Below are positions 16,891 through 27,259 of a DNA stretch of 64,000 bases, piece by piece. How positions within the stretch are numbered: position 1 is the first letter of the stretch; every line of letters starts with the position of its first letter. The DNA is from Pseudomonadota bacterium (GTDB lineage Bacteria; Bdellovibrionota; Bacteriovoracia; Bacteriovoracales; Bacteriovoracaceae), in assembly GCA_027488375.1 (NCBI GenBank), contig JAIYBW010000008.1, positions 47,827 to 111,826 of the forward strand, written 5' to 3'. The notes beneath the pieces were generated by a model. It ran no database searches, had not been told where the DNA came from, and saw only the letters and a program-made list of their open reading frames with translations. The position numbers and the translations under genes are program-made.

Positions 16891-19800
16891 ATGGCAAAAA
16901 ATCCAAAGTTAAAAAAAGTTCTTGTGATTGGCTCTGGACCCATTGTCATAGGCCAAGCCGCAGAGTTTGATTACTCAGGAACTCAGGCCGTAAAATCTCT
17001 CATTGAGGAAGGGATTGAAGTGGTTTTAGTGAACTCTAATCCGGCCACTATTATGACGGATAAAGAGACGGCCCATAAAGTTTACATTGAGCCCCTCACA
17101 AAAGAGTTTCTTTTAAAAATCATTCATAAAGAAAAACCAGATGGACTCCTCCCAACTCTCGGTGGACAAACGGCCCTTAACTTGGCCGTTAAACTTGAAG
17201 AGGAAGGTTATCTAAAAAAATTGGGTGTAGAGCTCTTGGGCTGTAAAGTGGAGACCATCCAAAAAGCGGAAGATCGAAAACTGTTTAAAGAACTCATGAT
17301 CGAGATTGGGGAACCTGTTCCTGAAAGCCGCATTGTTCACAATCTGGAAGAGTCTCTGGATTTTGCCAAAAAAATTGGCTATCCCCTCATAGTCAGACCG
17401 GCCTTCACTCTTGGGGGAACAGGTGGTGGGATTGCCAAAGATGAGCAAGAACTCATCTTGATCACAAACTCTGGTCTAGCTGCTTCTCCTATCGAGCAGT
17501 GTTTAATTGAAAGATCCATCGCAGGTTGTAAAGAGATTGAATACGAAGTGATCAGAGATTCAAAAGATAACTGTATCATTGTTTGTAACATGGAAAATAT
17601 TGATCCCGTGGGCGTTCATACGGGGGATTCCATTGTTGTGGCCCCGAGTCAGACCTTGAGTGATAAAGAGTATCAACTCTTGAGATCTTCGGCCCTGAAG
17701 ATTATTCGTTCGTTAAAGATCGAAGGCGGATGTAATGTTCAGTATGCCCTTGATCCTGACTCCTTTCAGTATTATGTGATTGAAGTGAATCCTCGAGTTT
17801 CTCGTTCATCGGCCCTAGCTTCAAAAGCCACGGGCTACCCTATTGCTAAAATTGCGGCGAAAATTGCGATTGGTCTAGGTCTAGATGAAATTATTAATCC
17901 CGTAACGAAAAAAACATATGCTTGCTTTGAGCCAGCACTTGATTATGTGGTGACAAAAATTCCTCGCTGGCCCTTTGATAAATTCGTCACGGCCAATCGA
18001 AGACTTGGAACACAGATGAAAGCAACGGGTGAAGTGATGGCCCTAGGACGCTCTTTTGAGGAGTCTCTTCTAAAGGCCGTGCGCTCTCTAGAGGTTGGTC
18101 TTTATCATCTCGAACTTCCAAGCATGAAAAATAAATCTCTTGAGGAAATTAAGAACAAGATTCTTGAGCAAGATGATGAACGCCTCTTTGCCATTTCAGA
18201 AGGTATACGCCAAGGGATGAGTTTAGAGGAGATTCATAGTCTTACAAAAATTGATTTCTTTTTTCTCAGAAAGATTCAAGGTTTGATTCAAACGGAAAAA
18301 GAACTGAGTCAAACGGGAAAAAATCCAGACCTGATTTTTAAGGCCAAGCGCCAAGGTTTTTCAGATAAATATCTGGCAAGTCAATTTAAAGAAAGTGAGC
18401 TTGAGTTCAGTCTGTGGAGAAAAAAACATAAGATCAATCCCGTGTTTAAAATGGTTGATACCTGTGCTGCTGAATTTGAATCATCAACTCCCTACTACTA
18501 CTCAAGTTATGAATCTCAAGATGAAGTCCTAGACTCAAGCCGTAAGAAAGTCGTGGTGCTAGGTTCTGGCCCCATTCGAATTGGCCAGGGGATTGAATTT
18601 GACTACGCCACAGTTCATGCTATTGAGGCCTTAAGAGAGCTTGGGTATGAAGCCATTGTGATTAATAATAATCCAGAGACCGTTTCAACGGATTTTAATA
18701 TTTCTGATCGCCTCTACTTTGAACCTCTCACGGTTGAAGATGTCATGCATGTGATTGAGCGAGAAAATCCCTTGGGAGTTATCGTTCAGTTTGGAGGACA
18801 AACGGCCATCAATCTCGCAAAGCCCTTGAGTGAGCGAGGAGTAAAAATTCTTGGAACATCCGTTGATGATATCGATCGGGCCGAAGATCGCCGGCGTTTT
18901 GAGCAACTTCTTAAAGATTTAAAAATTGCGCAACCTCTAGGTTGTACTGTGACTTCCATCCACGAAGCGGTTGAAAAATCGGCCCACCTGGGCTTTCCTG
19001 TGATCGTGCGTCCTTCCTATGTCTTAGGGGGAAGGGCGATGGAAATTGTGTATAATGAACAAGAGCTCGAAAATTATATGAAGCGGGCCGTGCAAGTGAA
19101 TCCAGAGCATCCAGTTCTTATTGACCGCTATATGATTGGGCGAGAAATGGAAGTCGATGCGATCTGTGATGGTGAAACCGTTTTTATTCCGGGAATCATG
19201 GAGCATATTGAGAAGGCCGGAGTTCATTCTGGAGACTCTATCGCCGTTTATCCTCCACAAACAGTGAGTCAGGATATTTTAAATAAACTTTCTGAAACGA
19301 CTCTCTCTATTACGAAGGCCCTTAATATTAAAGGGCTGATTAATCTTCAGTTTGTGATTTATCACGGAGAAGTTTTTGTTCTAGAAGTGAACCCTCGCTC
19401 CTCTCGAACTGTTCCCTTTCTTTCTAAGGTGACAGGTGTTCAGATGGCCAAGATCGCCACTCGCGCACTGATGGGAGAAAGTCTCCTTAAGCAAGGATAC
19501 TTTCATGGAACTCTAAAACCAAAGTCGGACATTGCCGTGAAAGCTCCAGTCTTTTCATTCGCTAAACTCTCTGATGTGGAAATCGCACTGGGGCCAGAAA
19601 TGAAATCCACAGGAGAAGTGATGGGCAAAGATAAGGTCTTTGAGAAAGCTCTGCAAAAGGCTTTCATCGCAGCGGGAGTTAAAATTCCAGAATCAGGTAC
19701 GATCCTTGCGACCATTAATGATATGGATAAAGAGGAAGCCCTCAAACTTTTTAAACGCTTTCATCACATCGGTTTTGATTTTATGGCCACATCGGGAACG

Positions 19801-20070
19801 GCGAAACTTCTTTCTAATGCCGGGATTCCGGTCAAGGTGGTGGATAGGATTGGGCAATCTCAAAATGACATCTTAAGTGCGATTAAATCCGGCCGCGTTT
19901 CACTCATTGTGAACACGATATCAAAAAGTAAAAACGTTGAATCAGATGGTTTTAAGATGAGACGTTCGGCCGTTGAGCGTGGGCTTCTTTGCCTGACCTC
20001 TCTTGATACCACAGAAGCTCTCTTAAAAACCATTGAGCGAACCACTTTTTTGATGGAGCCCCTTTCATGA
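16891..20070 (+). CDS. carB: Carbamoyl-phosphate synthase large subunit
   Basis: A 1059-residue protein of usual length (E. coli 1073), with the internal duplication typical of CarB. The N-terminal half opens with [21 protein letters not shown] and the C-terminal half with [19 protein letters not shown] near residue 550. Each half has an ATP-grasp core ([12 protein letters not shown] and [20 protein letters not shown]) and a metal-binding EVNPR ([27 protein letters not shown]). A C-terminal MGS-like allosteric domain ends the protein. It makes carbamoyl phosphate from bicarbonate, ammonia and 2 ATP for both pyrimidine and arginine pathways. It lies between carA and pyrF, overlapping the latter by 4 nt. 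Confidence 0.97.
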   Translation: MAKNPKLKKVLVIGSGPIVIGQAAEFDYSGTQAVKSLIEEGIEVVLVNSNPATIMTDKETAHKVYIEPLTKEFLLKIIHKEKPDGLLPTLGGQTALNLAVKLEEEGYLKKLGVELLGCKVETIQKAEDRKLFKELMIEIGEPVPESRIVHNLEESLDFAKKIGYPLIVRPAFTLGGTGGGIAKDEQELILITNSGLAASPIEQCLIERSIAGCKEIEYEVIRDSKDNCIIVCNMENIDPVGVHTGDSIVVAPSQTLSDKEYQLLRSSALKIIRSLKIEGGCNVQYALDPDSFQYYVIEVNPRVSRSSALASKATGYPIAKIAAKIAIGLGLDEIINPVTKKTYACFEPALDYVVTKIPRWPFDKFVTANRRLGTQMKATGEVMALGRSFEESLLKAVRSLEVGLYHLELPSMKNKSLEEIKNKILEQDDERLFAISEGIRQGMSLEEIHSLTKIDFFFLRKIQGLIQTEKELSQTGKNPDLIFKAKRQGFSDKYLASQFKESELEFSLWRKKHKINPVFKMVDTCAAEFESSTPYYYSSYESQDEVLDSSRKKVVVLGSGPIRIGQGIEFDYATVHAIEALRELGYEAIVINNNPETVSTDFNISDRLYFEPLTVEDVMHVIERENPLGVIVQFGGQTAINLAKPLSERGVKILGTSVDDIDRAEDRRRFEQLLKDLKIAQPLGCTVTSIHEAVEKSAHLGFPVIVRPSYVLGGRAMEIVYNEQELENYMKRAVQVNPEHPVLIDRYMIGREMEVDAICDGETVFIPGIMEHIEKAGVHSGDSIAVYPPQTVSQDILNKLSETTLSITKALNIKGLINLQFVIYHGEVFVLEVNPRSSRTVPFLSKVTGVQMAKIATRALMGESLLKQGYFHGTLKPKSDIAVKAPVFSFAKLSDVEIALGPEMKSTGEVMGKDKVFEKALQKAFIAAGVKIPESGTILATINDMDKEEALKLFKRFHHIGFDFMATSGTAKLLSNAGIPVKVVDRIGQSQNDILSAIKSGRVSLIVNTISKSKNVESDGFKMRRSAVERGLLCLTSLDTTEALLKTIERTTFLMEPLS

Positions 20071-20771
20071 TGGCAGCCGAAAAAATTATTGTGGCCCTTG
20101 ATACCCAAGATCCACAAAAATGCCGCAAACTTCTTCACGATCTCTCAAGCACAAAAGTTTGGGTAAAAATTGGGATGGAGCTTTTTTATGCCGAAGGCCC
20201 ACGAGTCATTGAAGAAGCTAAAGATCTTGGTCTCAACGTTTTTCTGGATCTCAAGCTTCATGACATTCCTCAAACTGTGGCCAGTGCCCTTAAGGCCTTA
20301 AGCCGCTTACCCGTAGACATGATCAATGTGCATGCGGCCGGTGGGCTTGAGATGATGGAAAAATCTTATGAGGTTTTTTCAGGCATGAAGCAGAGACCTC
20401 TGCTCATCGCCGTTACTCAACTGACGAGCACCTCCCAAGTTCAAATGAACCAAGAGCAGAGAATTCTGGGTTCAGTGGAAGATTCAGTTCTTCATTACGC
20501 TCAACTCGCTCAAAAGGCGCGCTTTGATGGCGTGGTCTGCTCTCCCCATGAAGTAAAACTCATAAAAAATAATTTAGGATCAAGCTTTCTCACTGTCACA
20601 CCTGGCATACGCCCACAAGGTAGTGAGACTCATGATCAAAAACGCATCACCACACCTCAAGAGGCTTTAGATCTTGGCACAGACTACATGGTGATTGGTC
20701 GCCCGATTACGGCCGCATCTGATCCCCGTGAGGCGCTCCAGACTATTCTTAAAGGACTCAACCATGCTTAA
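20067..20771 (+). CDS. pyrF: Orotidine 5'-phosphate decarboxylase
   Basis: A 234-residue group-1 OMP decarboxylase. IIVALDTQ lies near the start and [12 protein letters not shown] holds the catalytic Asp61-Lys63-Asp66 array. The phosphate-binding end includes VTPGIRP and [14 protein letters not shown]. It converts OMP to UMP. The ATGATG start offers two adjacent Met codons. The first overlaps the carB stop. It overlaps pyrE by 8 nt. Confidence 0.96.
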   Translation: MMAAEKIIVALDTQDPQKCRKLLHDLSSTKVWVKIGMELFYAEGPRVIEEAKDLGLNVFLDLKLHDIPQTVASALKALSRLPVDMINVHAAGGLEMMEKSYEVFSGMKQRPLLIAVTQLTSTSQVQMNQEQRILGSVEDSVLHYAQLAQKARFDGVVCSPHEVKLIKNNLGSSFLTVTPGIRPQGSETHDQKRITTPQEALDLGTDYMVIGRPITAASDPREALQTILKGLNHA

Positions 20772-21381
20772 GGCCCAAGACATTGCTAAAATCCTGCTTC
20801 AAGAAAAAGCGGTTTTCCTAAGACCCCAAGAGCCCTTCACCTGGGCCTCAGGCATCAAGTCGCCAGTTTATTGTGATAATAGACTCCTTATTTCTAGCGT
20901 TGAAGCGAGAGAAAAAATTATTATAGCCTTTGCTGAACAAATTCGATCACTCAATGTTGACGGTATTGCCGGTACGGCCACGGCCGGTATCCCTTGGGCC
21001 GCTTGGATTGCGCATGAACTGAAACTTCCCCTCATCTATGTCAGAAGCTCCAGCAAAGATCACGGACGTCAGAACGCCATTGAAGGGCAACTTGCGGCCC
21101 GAAAAAAATGTGTGCTGATTGAAGATCTTATTTCCACCGGCAAGAGCTCCATTGCTGCCGCTAAAAAACTTCAAGAGGCCGAACTGCAAGTGATTCAGGT
21201 AAAAAGTATTTTTACCTATGGTTTTCCCCAAGTGGAGGGACTTTTTAAAGAGGCAAACTTAAGTTTTAGCGCCCTCTCGGACTTTGAGACCTTGGCGCAA
21301 GTGGCCTATAATGATAAAGTTTTAGACTCAGAAACTTTAACCCATGTTCTCAATTGGAGAAAAAGTGTTGTGTTCCCATGA
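20764..21381 (+). CDS. pyrE: Orotate phosphoribosyltransferase
   Basis: A 205-residue protein starting at ATG 20764, with AAAGGA about 7 nt upstream. The longer frame from 20695 lies within pyrF. The PRPP-binding motif is CVLIEDLISTGKSS, and FTWASGIKSPVYCDNR marks the orotate-site end of the family. It joins orotate to PRPP. It follows pyrF, completing the late pyrimidine steps on this transcript, and its stop overlaps the lysA start (ATGA). Confidence 0.95.
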   Translation: MLKAQDIAKILLQEKAVFLRPQEPFTWASGIKSPVYCDNRLLISSVEAREKIIIAFAEQIRSLNVDGIAGTATAGIPWAAWIAHELKLPLIYVRSSSKDHGRQNAIEGQLAARKKCVLIEDLISTGKSSIAAAKKLQEAELQVIQVKSIFTYGFPQVEGLFKEANLSFSALSDFETLAQVAYNDKVLDSETLTHVLNWRKSVVFP

Positions 21382-22643
21382 ATGAATTAACTTATAAAAA
21401 TAAAAAACTTCAATTTGCTGGGCAGGACATTAGTACTCTCACCAAAAAATTTAAAACGCCTTTTTTTATCTACTCAGAAGAAATGCTGACAGAAAATTAT
21501 GAGCAATTTTCTCAAGGAGCACAAAAAGCAGGACTGATTGATCCCCTTATCTGCTTTGCGATGAAATCTAATCCGAATAAAGAGCTCGTTAAAATTCTTG
21601 CGAAGCTCGGATCGGGTGCTGATATCGTTTCTGGTGGAGAATTAAAACGTGCCATTGAAGCTGGTATCCCTGCTGAAAAAATTGTCTTCTCTGGTGTCGG
21701 AAAAACTCAGGAAGAAATTGAGTATGCCCTTAAACTCAAAGGTCAGGGTCTTAATTCCTTTAATGTGGAATCCCTTGAGGAGCTTGAGCTCATCAATCAA
21801 TGCGCGAAGAAATTAAAAAAGCAGGCCCGCATTTGTTTTCGCTTGAACCCTGTGGTTCAACCTAAAACTCATAAGTACATCTCGACTGGAAATAAAACCC
21901 ACAAGTTTGGTCTCCTCGAACATGATATTCTCCTGAGCCTCAAAGAGAAAAAATATTGGTCTCACTCAAAACTTGTAGGTCTCTCAGTTCATATTGGAAG
22001 TCAGCTTCTCGATCTTAAAGCGACTAAGAAAGCTTTGGTGCGTTTATCTGAAGTGGCCCTGAAGACTGAATGCCCTTTAGAGTTTCTTGATGTGGGAGGT
22101 GGTCTCGGCGTGGATTATCACCCGGATGAAACCCATAAACTCCCTCATATTGAAACTTATATGAATCTTATCGCTGAAACACTTGAGAAAGCTTTTTATG
22201 CGAAAACAGATCTTCGCCCTCGCATCGTCTTTGAGCCAGGAAGAAGAATTGTGGCGAAGGCCGGACTTTTTGTGATGAAAGTACTTCGAAACAAAGTCTC
22301 AGAAGATAATCATTTTGTGATTGTAGATGGAGGCATGAATGATTTCATGCGCCCTTCTCTTTATGGCGCTTATCACGCTCTCCTGCCTGTGAAAGATGCT
22401 CCTAAGACGCAGAAGTGTCATGTAGTGGGCCCGATTTGTGAAACCTCGGATTGCTTTGGCTCTGATCGCCCATTGCCGCCTCTTAAAAGTGGAGACCTGC
22501 TTGTCTTAAAAGACACAGGGGCCTACGGTTACAGCATGGGATCGAATTACAATCTCAGAGGAAGACCTTTAGAACTGTTACTGGAAAAGAAGAAAAAGAT
22601 AAGAGTGATTAATAAGGCCCAAGATTATTCAGAATTAACATAA
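21378..22643 (+). CDS. lysA: Diaminopimelate decarboxylase
   Basis: A 421-residue fold-type III PLP enzyme starting at ATG 21378, which overlaps the pyrE stop by 4 nt. Lys63 in CFAMKSNPN forms the Schiff base. HIGSQ, VGGGLGVDY and FEPGRRIVAKAG bind the cofactor. GPICETSDCFGSDRPLP near residue 355 is the CESGD-type active-site loop of DAP decarboxylase, and GSNYNLRGRPLELL closes the protein. It makes lysine from meso-DAP and so ties cell-wall precursor use to lysine supply. A lysine gene at the end of a pyrimidine operon is unusual. A strong hairpin follows. Confidence 0.9.
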   Translation: MNELTYKNKKLQFAGQDISTLTKKFKTPFFIYSEEMLTENYEQFSQGAQKAGLIDPLICFAMKSNPNKELVKILAKLGSGADIVSGGELKRAIEAGIPAEKIVFSGVGKTQEEIEYALKLKGQGLNSFNVESLEELELINQCAKKLKKQARICFRLNPVVQPKTHKYISTGNKTHKFGLLEHDILLSLKEKKYWSHSKLVGLSVHIGSQLLDLKATKKALVRLSEVALKTECPLEFLDVGGGLGVDYHPDETHKLPHIETYMNLIAETLEKAFYAKTDLRPRIVFEPGRRIVAKAGLFVMKVLRNKVSEDNHFVIVDGGMNDFMRPSLYGAYHALLPVKDAPKTQKCHVVGPICETSDCFGSDRPLPPLKSGDLLVLKDTGAYGYSMGSNYNLRGRPLELLLEKKKKIRVINKAQDYSELT

Positions 22644-22648
22644 AAAAA

Positions 22649-22668
22649 AAGGGCCCTTTCGGGCCCTT
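22649..22668. terminator. Bidirectional terminator between lysA and a secreted protein
   Basis: An 8-bp perfect stem, AAGGGCCC-TTTC-GGGCCCTT. It is preceded on the plus strand by a run of eight or more A (a T-tract for minus-strand transcripts) and followed by a T-rich stretch. It serves the convergent ends at 22643 and 22675. Confidence 0.8.
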
Positions 22669-22674
22669 CATCAT

Positions 22675-23607
22675 TTAGCGGATCTTGTAGACAAGAGTCT
22701 TAGAAGCTTCTAAATCATCACCATACTGAGAAGCATTTAATAAACTTCCCTTGGCCTTAAAGTAAGCTTTAGCAGTGAGGCTATACTTTCCATCTTCAAG
22801 GCTTACACCTAAACGGTCAATATTAACGTCTGCAGCTGAACCTGTGTTGCTCGCCTTGATGACAATTTCAGTCGCTGTGAGTTCACGGTCAAAAAGCACT
22901 TCATCTGAACCAAAAAGCTTTTTCTTTTCGATATTAAGAGAGAAAGCAATATTTGGATTATTATTCACGGGACCTAATCCAAAAGTCAGAACATCATTTG
23001 CAAGAGAAATATCAGTCATCTTAAGAGCTTTAAGAACTGGAACAGACTCAATCAGTTCAACTGAATAAAGAGCGTCCATGAACTTCATCGTGCCATTCAT
23101 ACGAGAACGGATAGCTTGTTTATTAAGCACAAGGAAGAATTTCTTAGAGCCATTTGCCGTAAGAGAAAGTGTGTCACCAAGAAGTGATACTGTAAAAGAC
23201 TCACCTGGAGTAGCTTCCATTGAGATCTTAGAAACATCAAGGATCACGCGAGCATCAACATCAAAGTCTTTAACTTCGTATGGAATTTGAACAGTCTGCT
23301 GACATGGATAAGCCACTTGACGGTAAACTGGCTCTCTCCAACAGTTTCTTCCGCCGCCTGGATATGGGCGAGGGCCTGGTCCTGGATAACCGCCGCCATT
23401 ACAAATAGTACGGTAACCAACAATTTCTGTTCTAAAACAAGTCGTCGTGCGAACTTCAGTGCGATATTCCGTGTGAGTTTTCTCACCACGAAGGATAAGT
23501 TCTACTGAATCTTGAGAACCATCATACGTAAATGTTTTAGATTCACCACTTGAAGCAAGTGTGGAAAATGAAAGAGCCAGAGACAATAGTCCGACAACCA
23601 ATTTCAT
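22675..23607 (-). CDS. Secreted protein with Gly/Pro/Tyr-rich segment
   Basis: A 310-residue protein with a signal peptide (MKLVVGLLSLALSFSTLAS). A Cys-containing segment at about residues 55-110 holds two Cys pairs around a low-complexity stretch (GGGYPGPGPRPYPGGG). The remaining 200 residues are strand-rich with regular hydrophobic alternation, perhaps two beta-sandwich domains. I recognise no family. The four Cys (CFRTEIVGYRTIC and later NCW and PCQ) could form disulphides after export. It has its own SD (AGGAGTT) and is bounded by hairpins on both sides, so it is probably monocistronic. Confidence 0.6.
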   Translation of the reverse strand: MKLVVGLLSLALSFSTLASSGESKTFTYDGSQDSVELILRGEKTHTEYRTEVRTTTCFRTEIVGYRTICNGGGYPGPGPRPYPGGGRNCWREPVYRQVAYPCQQTVQIPYEVKDFDVDARVILDVSKISMEATPGESFTVSLLGDTLSLTANGSKKFFLVLNKQAIRSRMNGTMKFMDALYSVELIESVPVLKALKMTDISLANDVLTFGLGPVNNNPNIAFSLNIEKKKLFGSDEVLFDRELTATEIVIKASNTGSAADVNIDRLGVSLEDGKYSLTAKAYFKAKGSLLNASQYGDDLEASKTLVYKIR

Positions 23608-23715
23608 AGTTAACTCCTAGTTATTAAAACGTGACCGGTCATTACCATTAAAAAGTATCATGGAGCAATGATTGTGAGGAGGTTCGGTTAGTCTTTGTAA
23701 TTTTTACAGCAGAAA

Positions 23716-23736
23716 CTAGGGCCAAAATGACCCTAG
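23716..23736 (-). terminator. Hairpin at the cysS stop
   Basis: On the minus strand CTAGGG and CCCTAG pair around a 9-nt loop and are followed by TTT. The TAG stop codon of cysS lies in the first arm. It is weak as a terminator because the T-tract is short. Confidence 0.45.
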
Positions 23737-25169
23737 CCTTGAATTTTCCAATTTGTGGAACCATCAGGATTATCTTTGAGCACAATATTTTTTGCTGTGA
23801 GCTCTTTTCTGATTTCATCGGCCCGGGCCCAATTTTTCTCAAGCTTGGCCGCCTTTCTTTCTTCAATGAGTTTCTCAATCCAGGCCGCATCAACTCCAGA
23901 GCTCGATGTATCTTGTTCAAGCTCTTTAAGTTTATGAAGGACCATTTCAGGATTTTCTGCCACAAGTCCTAGGGCAATAGAGACAAATTTATTGGTTTTA
24001 AAAACCTGCGCCAAGGATTCATTACTTAAATGATCCTTCTGACCTTTCACATATCTTAAGAATGAAAAATAATGCCCCATCGCTCCGGCCGAATTAAAAT
24101 CATTAGAAAGCTCTTCAAACATTTTATCCAAACATTTTTCAATCTCTGGATCACACTCTCCAAGTGAACTTGCCTTCATGGTCTGGCACTCCAGCACAAA
24201 TTCATGGATTCTTTTCACTTCATCTAGAGCGCGCTGGATCACTTCATCACTCCACTCTAAGCGAGCACGGTAGTGCACAGATAAAAGCACATGGCGTAGA
24301 ACCTGCCCGCCATATTTTTCCACGAAGTCGCGGATCTTCACCACATTCCCTAGAGACTTACTCATTTTTTCAGAGCCAAAATTCAAAAATTCATTATGGG
24401 CCCAATTTCTGCAAAAGGGACACTGATTGGCCGCTTCGGATTGAGCAATTTCATTTTCATGATGCGGGAACATGAGATCCACACCACCATGATGAAGATC
24501 AAGGGTTTTACCAAGAAACTTTTTGGCCATGGCCGAGCACTCAATGTGCCAACCTGGTCGCCCTTTTCCCCACGGAGAATCCCAACTTGGCTCACCAGGT
24601 TTCGCCGGTTTCCAGAGCACAAAATCCGCCGGATTTTTTTTCTTCTGATCAACCTCAACACGAATACCATGCTGAAGAGTCTCGAGATCTTTTTTAGATA
24701 ATTTTCCGTACTCAGCAAAACTTGGCACATGGAAAAGAACTTCTCCATCCACCACATAACCAGAACCATTTTTAATAATATCTTGAATCATCTCGATGAT
24801 TTCAGGCATGGTCTCAGAGACTTTGGGTGTATGAGTGGCCGGCATCATACCGAGTGAATTCATGTCCTGCTCACACTCTTTCACAAACAGGGCCGCATGC
24901 TCCAACGCATCTCTTTTAAGTTCACGAGCGCGGTCAATGATCTTGTCATCCACATCAGTGTAGTTTCTGACAAAAGTCACATCATAACCAAAGGCCTTAA
25001 GCACGCGGTTAAAAAGATCTCCCACCACAAGTGCGCGAGCGTTCCCGATATGAAGAAAATCATAGGTCGTCGGTCCACAAGAGTAGAACTTCACTTTGCC
25101 CGGTTCAATGGGCTCAAATGTTTCTTTTTTTCGAGTCAGGTTATTATGAATTTTAATTTCACGAGGCAT
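23733..25169 (-). CDS. cysS: Cysteine--tRNA ligase
   Basis: A 478-residue class I synthetase. The HIGH-type motif appears as DFLHIGNAR near residue 38. Zinc ligands are Cys in YSCGPTTYD, WHIECSAM and HHENEIAQSEA. KMSKSLGN lies near residue 268. It is slightly longer than the E. coli enzyme (461). It charges tRNA-Cys. It lies 2 nt downstream of gltX on the same transcript. Confidence 0.97.
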   Translation of the reverse strand: MPREIKIHNNLTRKKETFEPIEPGKVKFYSCGPTTYDFLHIGNARALVVGDLFNRVLKAFGYDVTFVRNYTDVDDKIIDRARELKRDALEHAALFVKECEQDMNSLGMMPATHTPKVSETMPEIIEMIQDIIKNGSGYVVDGEVLFHVPSFAEYGKLSKKDLETLQHGIRVEVDQKKKNPADFVLWKPAKPGEPSWDSPWGKGRPGWHIECSAMAKKFLGKTLDLHHGGVDLMFPHHENEIAQSEAANQCPFCRNWAHNEFLNFGSEKMSKSLGNVVKIRDFVEKYGGQVLRHVLLSVHYRARLEWSDEVIQRALDEVKRIHEFVLECQTMKASSLGECDPEIEKCLDKMFEELSNDFNSAGAMGHYFSFLRYVKGQKDHLSNESLAQVFKTNKFVSIALGLVAENPEMVLHKLKELEQDTSSSGVDAAWIEKLIEERKAAKLEKNWARADEIRKELTAKNIVLKDNPDGSTNWKIQG

Positions 25170-25171
25170 AC

Positions 25172-26614
25172 TTATCCTTTCAAATGCTCAACTCTTTTTT
25201 TCAGCACAGTCACTGGTGTAAGCGGAATAAGAAATTTCAAATCCGGGCCATGGTCATGACCAGTAAGAGCGGCACGCACTCCTTGAAAAAGGGGCTTACC
25301 CTTTACTCCCATTTCTTTTTTCACATGCTCCATCCAACCATTGAGTTCAGCTTCAGTCAGAAATTCACTTTTAGCCTTCTCTACTTCTGCACTAATGAAG
25401 GCCACAATCTTTGGTGTCGTTTCCCAACTCATGATCTCTTTGAGAGGTTCAGTCATTTCTGGTTTTTCTTTAAGAATGAGTTCATTCACCAGTTTTGGAA
25501 AATCAGTCACAAACTGAGCGTATTTTTTTAAGAGTTCCACACAAGAGTTTTTCCACTCAGGAGTTTGCTTCTTAAAGAACTCACTTTCAGGTTCTTGTTC
25601 AATAAGTGAAATGAGATCTGGGATCGCCATTTTTTTAACATGCTCACCATTCACCCATTTGAGTTTTTCAATATCATACATGGCCGCATGGGCCGAGAAG
25701 CGATCAAGACTAAAAACTTTAAAGAGATCAGTCTTATCAAAAATATCTTTCTCATCTGGGTGAGACCAGCCTAAGAGACAAAGATAATTACACATGGCCT
25801 CTGGAAGATAGTGCTCATTTCTATAAAGATTCACTGACGTCGCCCCATGGCGCTTAGAAAGTTTCTGACGATCATGACCAATGAGAAGTGAAACGTGAGC
25901 AAACTCTGGAAGTTTGGCCCCAAGAGCTTCATAGATCATAAGCTGGCGAACAGTATTGTTAAGGTGGTCTTCACCGCGGATAACGTGAGTGATCTCCATC
26001 AGCATATCATCAATCACGCAGCAGTAATTATAAACCGGAAGTCCATTGGATCTCACAATCACAAAGTCTCCCACCATCCCTTCTGGATACGTCACATGCC
26101 CTTTCACTTTATCATTGAGGGTATAAGACTTTTTGTAGGCGCGAAAACGAATGGCCGCTTTCTCACCTTTCTTCACGCGCTCAAGCGCTTCGGCCGCAAA
26201 CTGAGGCTCTTTCCATTTTCCTTCATAATGAGGATCTCGTCCCTCGGCTTCGGCTTTCGCCTTCATCGCTTCGAGTTCTTCTTCCGTACAAAAATCATAA
26301 TAAGCGAGACCCTTCTCAATCAACACTTGAGCATATTTCTGATAAATCTCAGAACGCTCAGATTGGCGGTAAGGAGCATATTTTGGATTTGGTTTATCGG
26401 GACCTTCATCGTGGTGAATACCGAGCCACTTCAAATCATCAATTTGCAATCTCTCATATTCGGCTTGAGAGCGCTCAAGGTCAGTATCTTCAATTCGTAA
26501 AATAAAAGTTCCGCCAACGGCCTTGGCGTAGAGGTAATTATAGAGAGCAGTTCGAGCGCCCCCAATGTGGAGGTACCCAGTTGGTGATGGGGCAAAACGG
26601 ACACGTACAGTCAT
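25172..26614 (-). CDS. gltX: Glutamate--tRNA ligase
   Basis: A 480-residue class I synthetase. FAPSPTGYLHIGGARTALYN carries the HIGH motif at the N-terminus and KLSKRHGATSVNLY carries the KMSKS motif near residue 250. No glnS or gatCAB gene is visible here, so whether it also charges tRNA-Gln cannot be judged. The SD GGAG lies 8 nt before the ATG. It heads a two-gene unit with cysS. Confidence 0.97.
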   Translation of the reverse strand: MTVRVRFAPSPTGYLHIGGARTALYNYLYAKAVGGTFILRIEDTDLERSQAEYERLQIDDLKWLGIHHDEGPDKPNPKYAPYRQSERSEIYQKYAQVLIEKGLAYYDFCTEEELEAMKAKAEAEGRDPHYEGKWKEPQFAAEALERVKKGEKAAIRFRAYKKSYTLNDKVKGHVTYPEGMVGDFVIVRSNGLPVYNYCCVIDDMLMEITHVIRGEDHLNNTVRQLMIYEALGAKLPEFAHVSLLIGHDRQKLSKRHGATSVNLYRNEHYLPEAMCNYLCLLGWSHPDEKDIFDKTDLFKVFSLDRFSAHAAMYDIEKLKWVNGEHVKKMAIPDLISLIEQEPESEFFKKQTPEWKNSCVELLKKYAQFVTDFPKLVNELILKEKPEMTEPLKEIMSWETTPKIVAFISAEVEKAKSEFLTEAELNGWMEHVKKEMGVKGKPLFQGVRAALTGHDHGPDLKFLIPLTPVTVLKKRVEHLKG

Positions 26615-26678
26615 AGCAATAGCTCCTCAATAATGAATGAGGAACATCCTACACTTAAACGAGGGCTTTTGAGAATTT

Positions 26679-27152
26679 TTAGGTATAAAGAGAGTCAATT
26701 TTCTCTGAAACTGAGCCTTCTGGGCTACCTGTTGAAAGAGCAATCTCCTTCACAATCAGCTCTTTACACTGATCAAGCATCTTGCGCTCCCCGAAAGACA
26801 ACTTTTTCGTCATCTTAAGGAGCAATAATTGGCGCAGGACATCGGCGATTTCTATCAATGAGCCAGTCTTCACTTTCAGGGTATATTCGCGGTGGCGACG
26901 GTTCCACGTAGACTGATCGACCTTAACATTGTGATCTTGAAGAAGTTCGAAAACACCATTAATTTCAGTGTTTCCCATGAGTCCTCTCACACCATCTTTG
27001 CTATCTACCGGAATCATGACTTTCATGCCGTTAGAGACAATCTTGATGATATAGAAGCTTTTCATCTCACCATTCAATTCTTTGGTTTCAACGCTGAAAA
27101 CCTGGCCTACACCGTGACCTGGACAAACAACGTGATCGCCTAAATTAAACAT
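26679..27152 (-). CDS. carD: CarD/CdnL-type RNA polymerase-binding regulator
   Basis: A 157-residue protein. The N-terminal Tudor-like RNA-polymerase interaction domain opens with FNLGDHVVCPGHGVGQV and contains FYIIKIVSNGMKVMIPV. The helical C-terminal half has STWNRRHREYTLKVKTGS and SFGERKMLDQCKELIVKEIAL, the DNA-contacting region of CdnL/CarD. These proteins stabilise open complexes at rRNA and other growth promoters. The ribosome site AAGGAG is strong. It has a 64-nt spacer before gltX. Confidence 0.9.
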   Translation of the reverse strand: MFNLGDHVVCPGHGVGQVFSVETKELNGEMKSFYIIKIVSNGMKVMIPVDSKDGVRGLMGNTEINGVFELLQDHNVKVDQSTWNRRHREYTLKVKTGSLIEIADVLRQLLLLKMTKKLSFGERKMLDQCKELIVKEIALSTGSPEGSVSEKIDSLYT

Positions 27153-27259
27153 AGGGACTCCTTAAAAATTCCTTGAACCATCGCATCATAACGCATACGC
27201 GTCAAAAACTCTAGGCTCTTGAAATTTTTACAGAGTCCCGTCTAAGTCATGAACATTAT

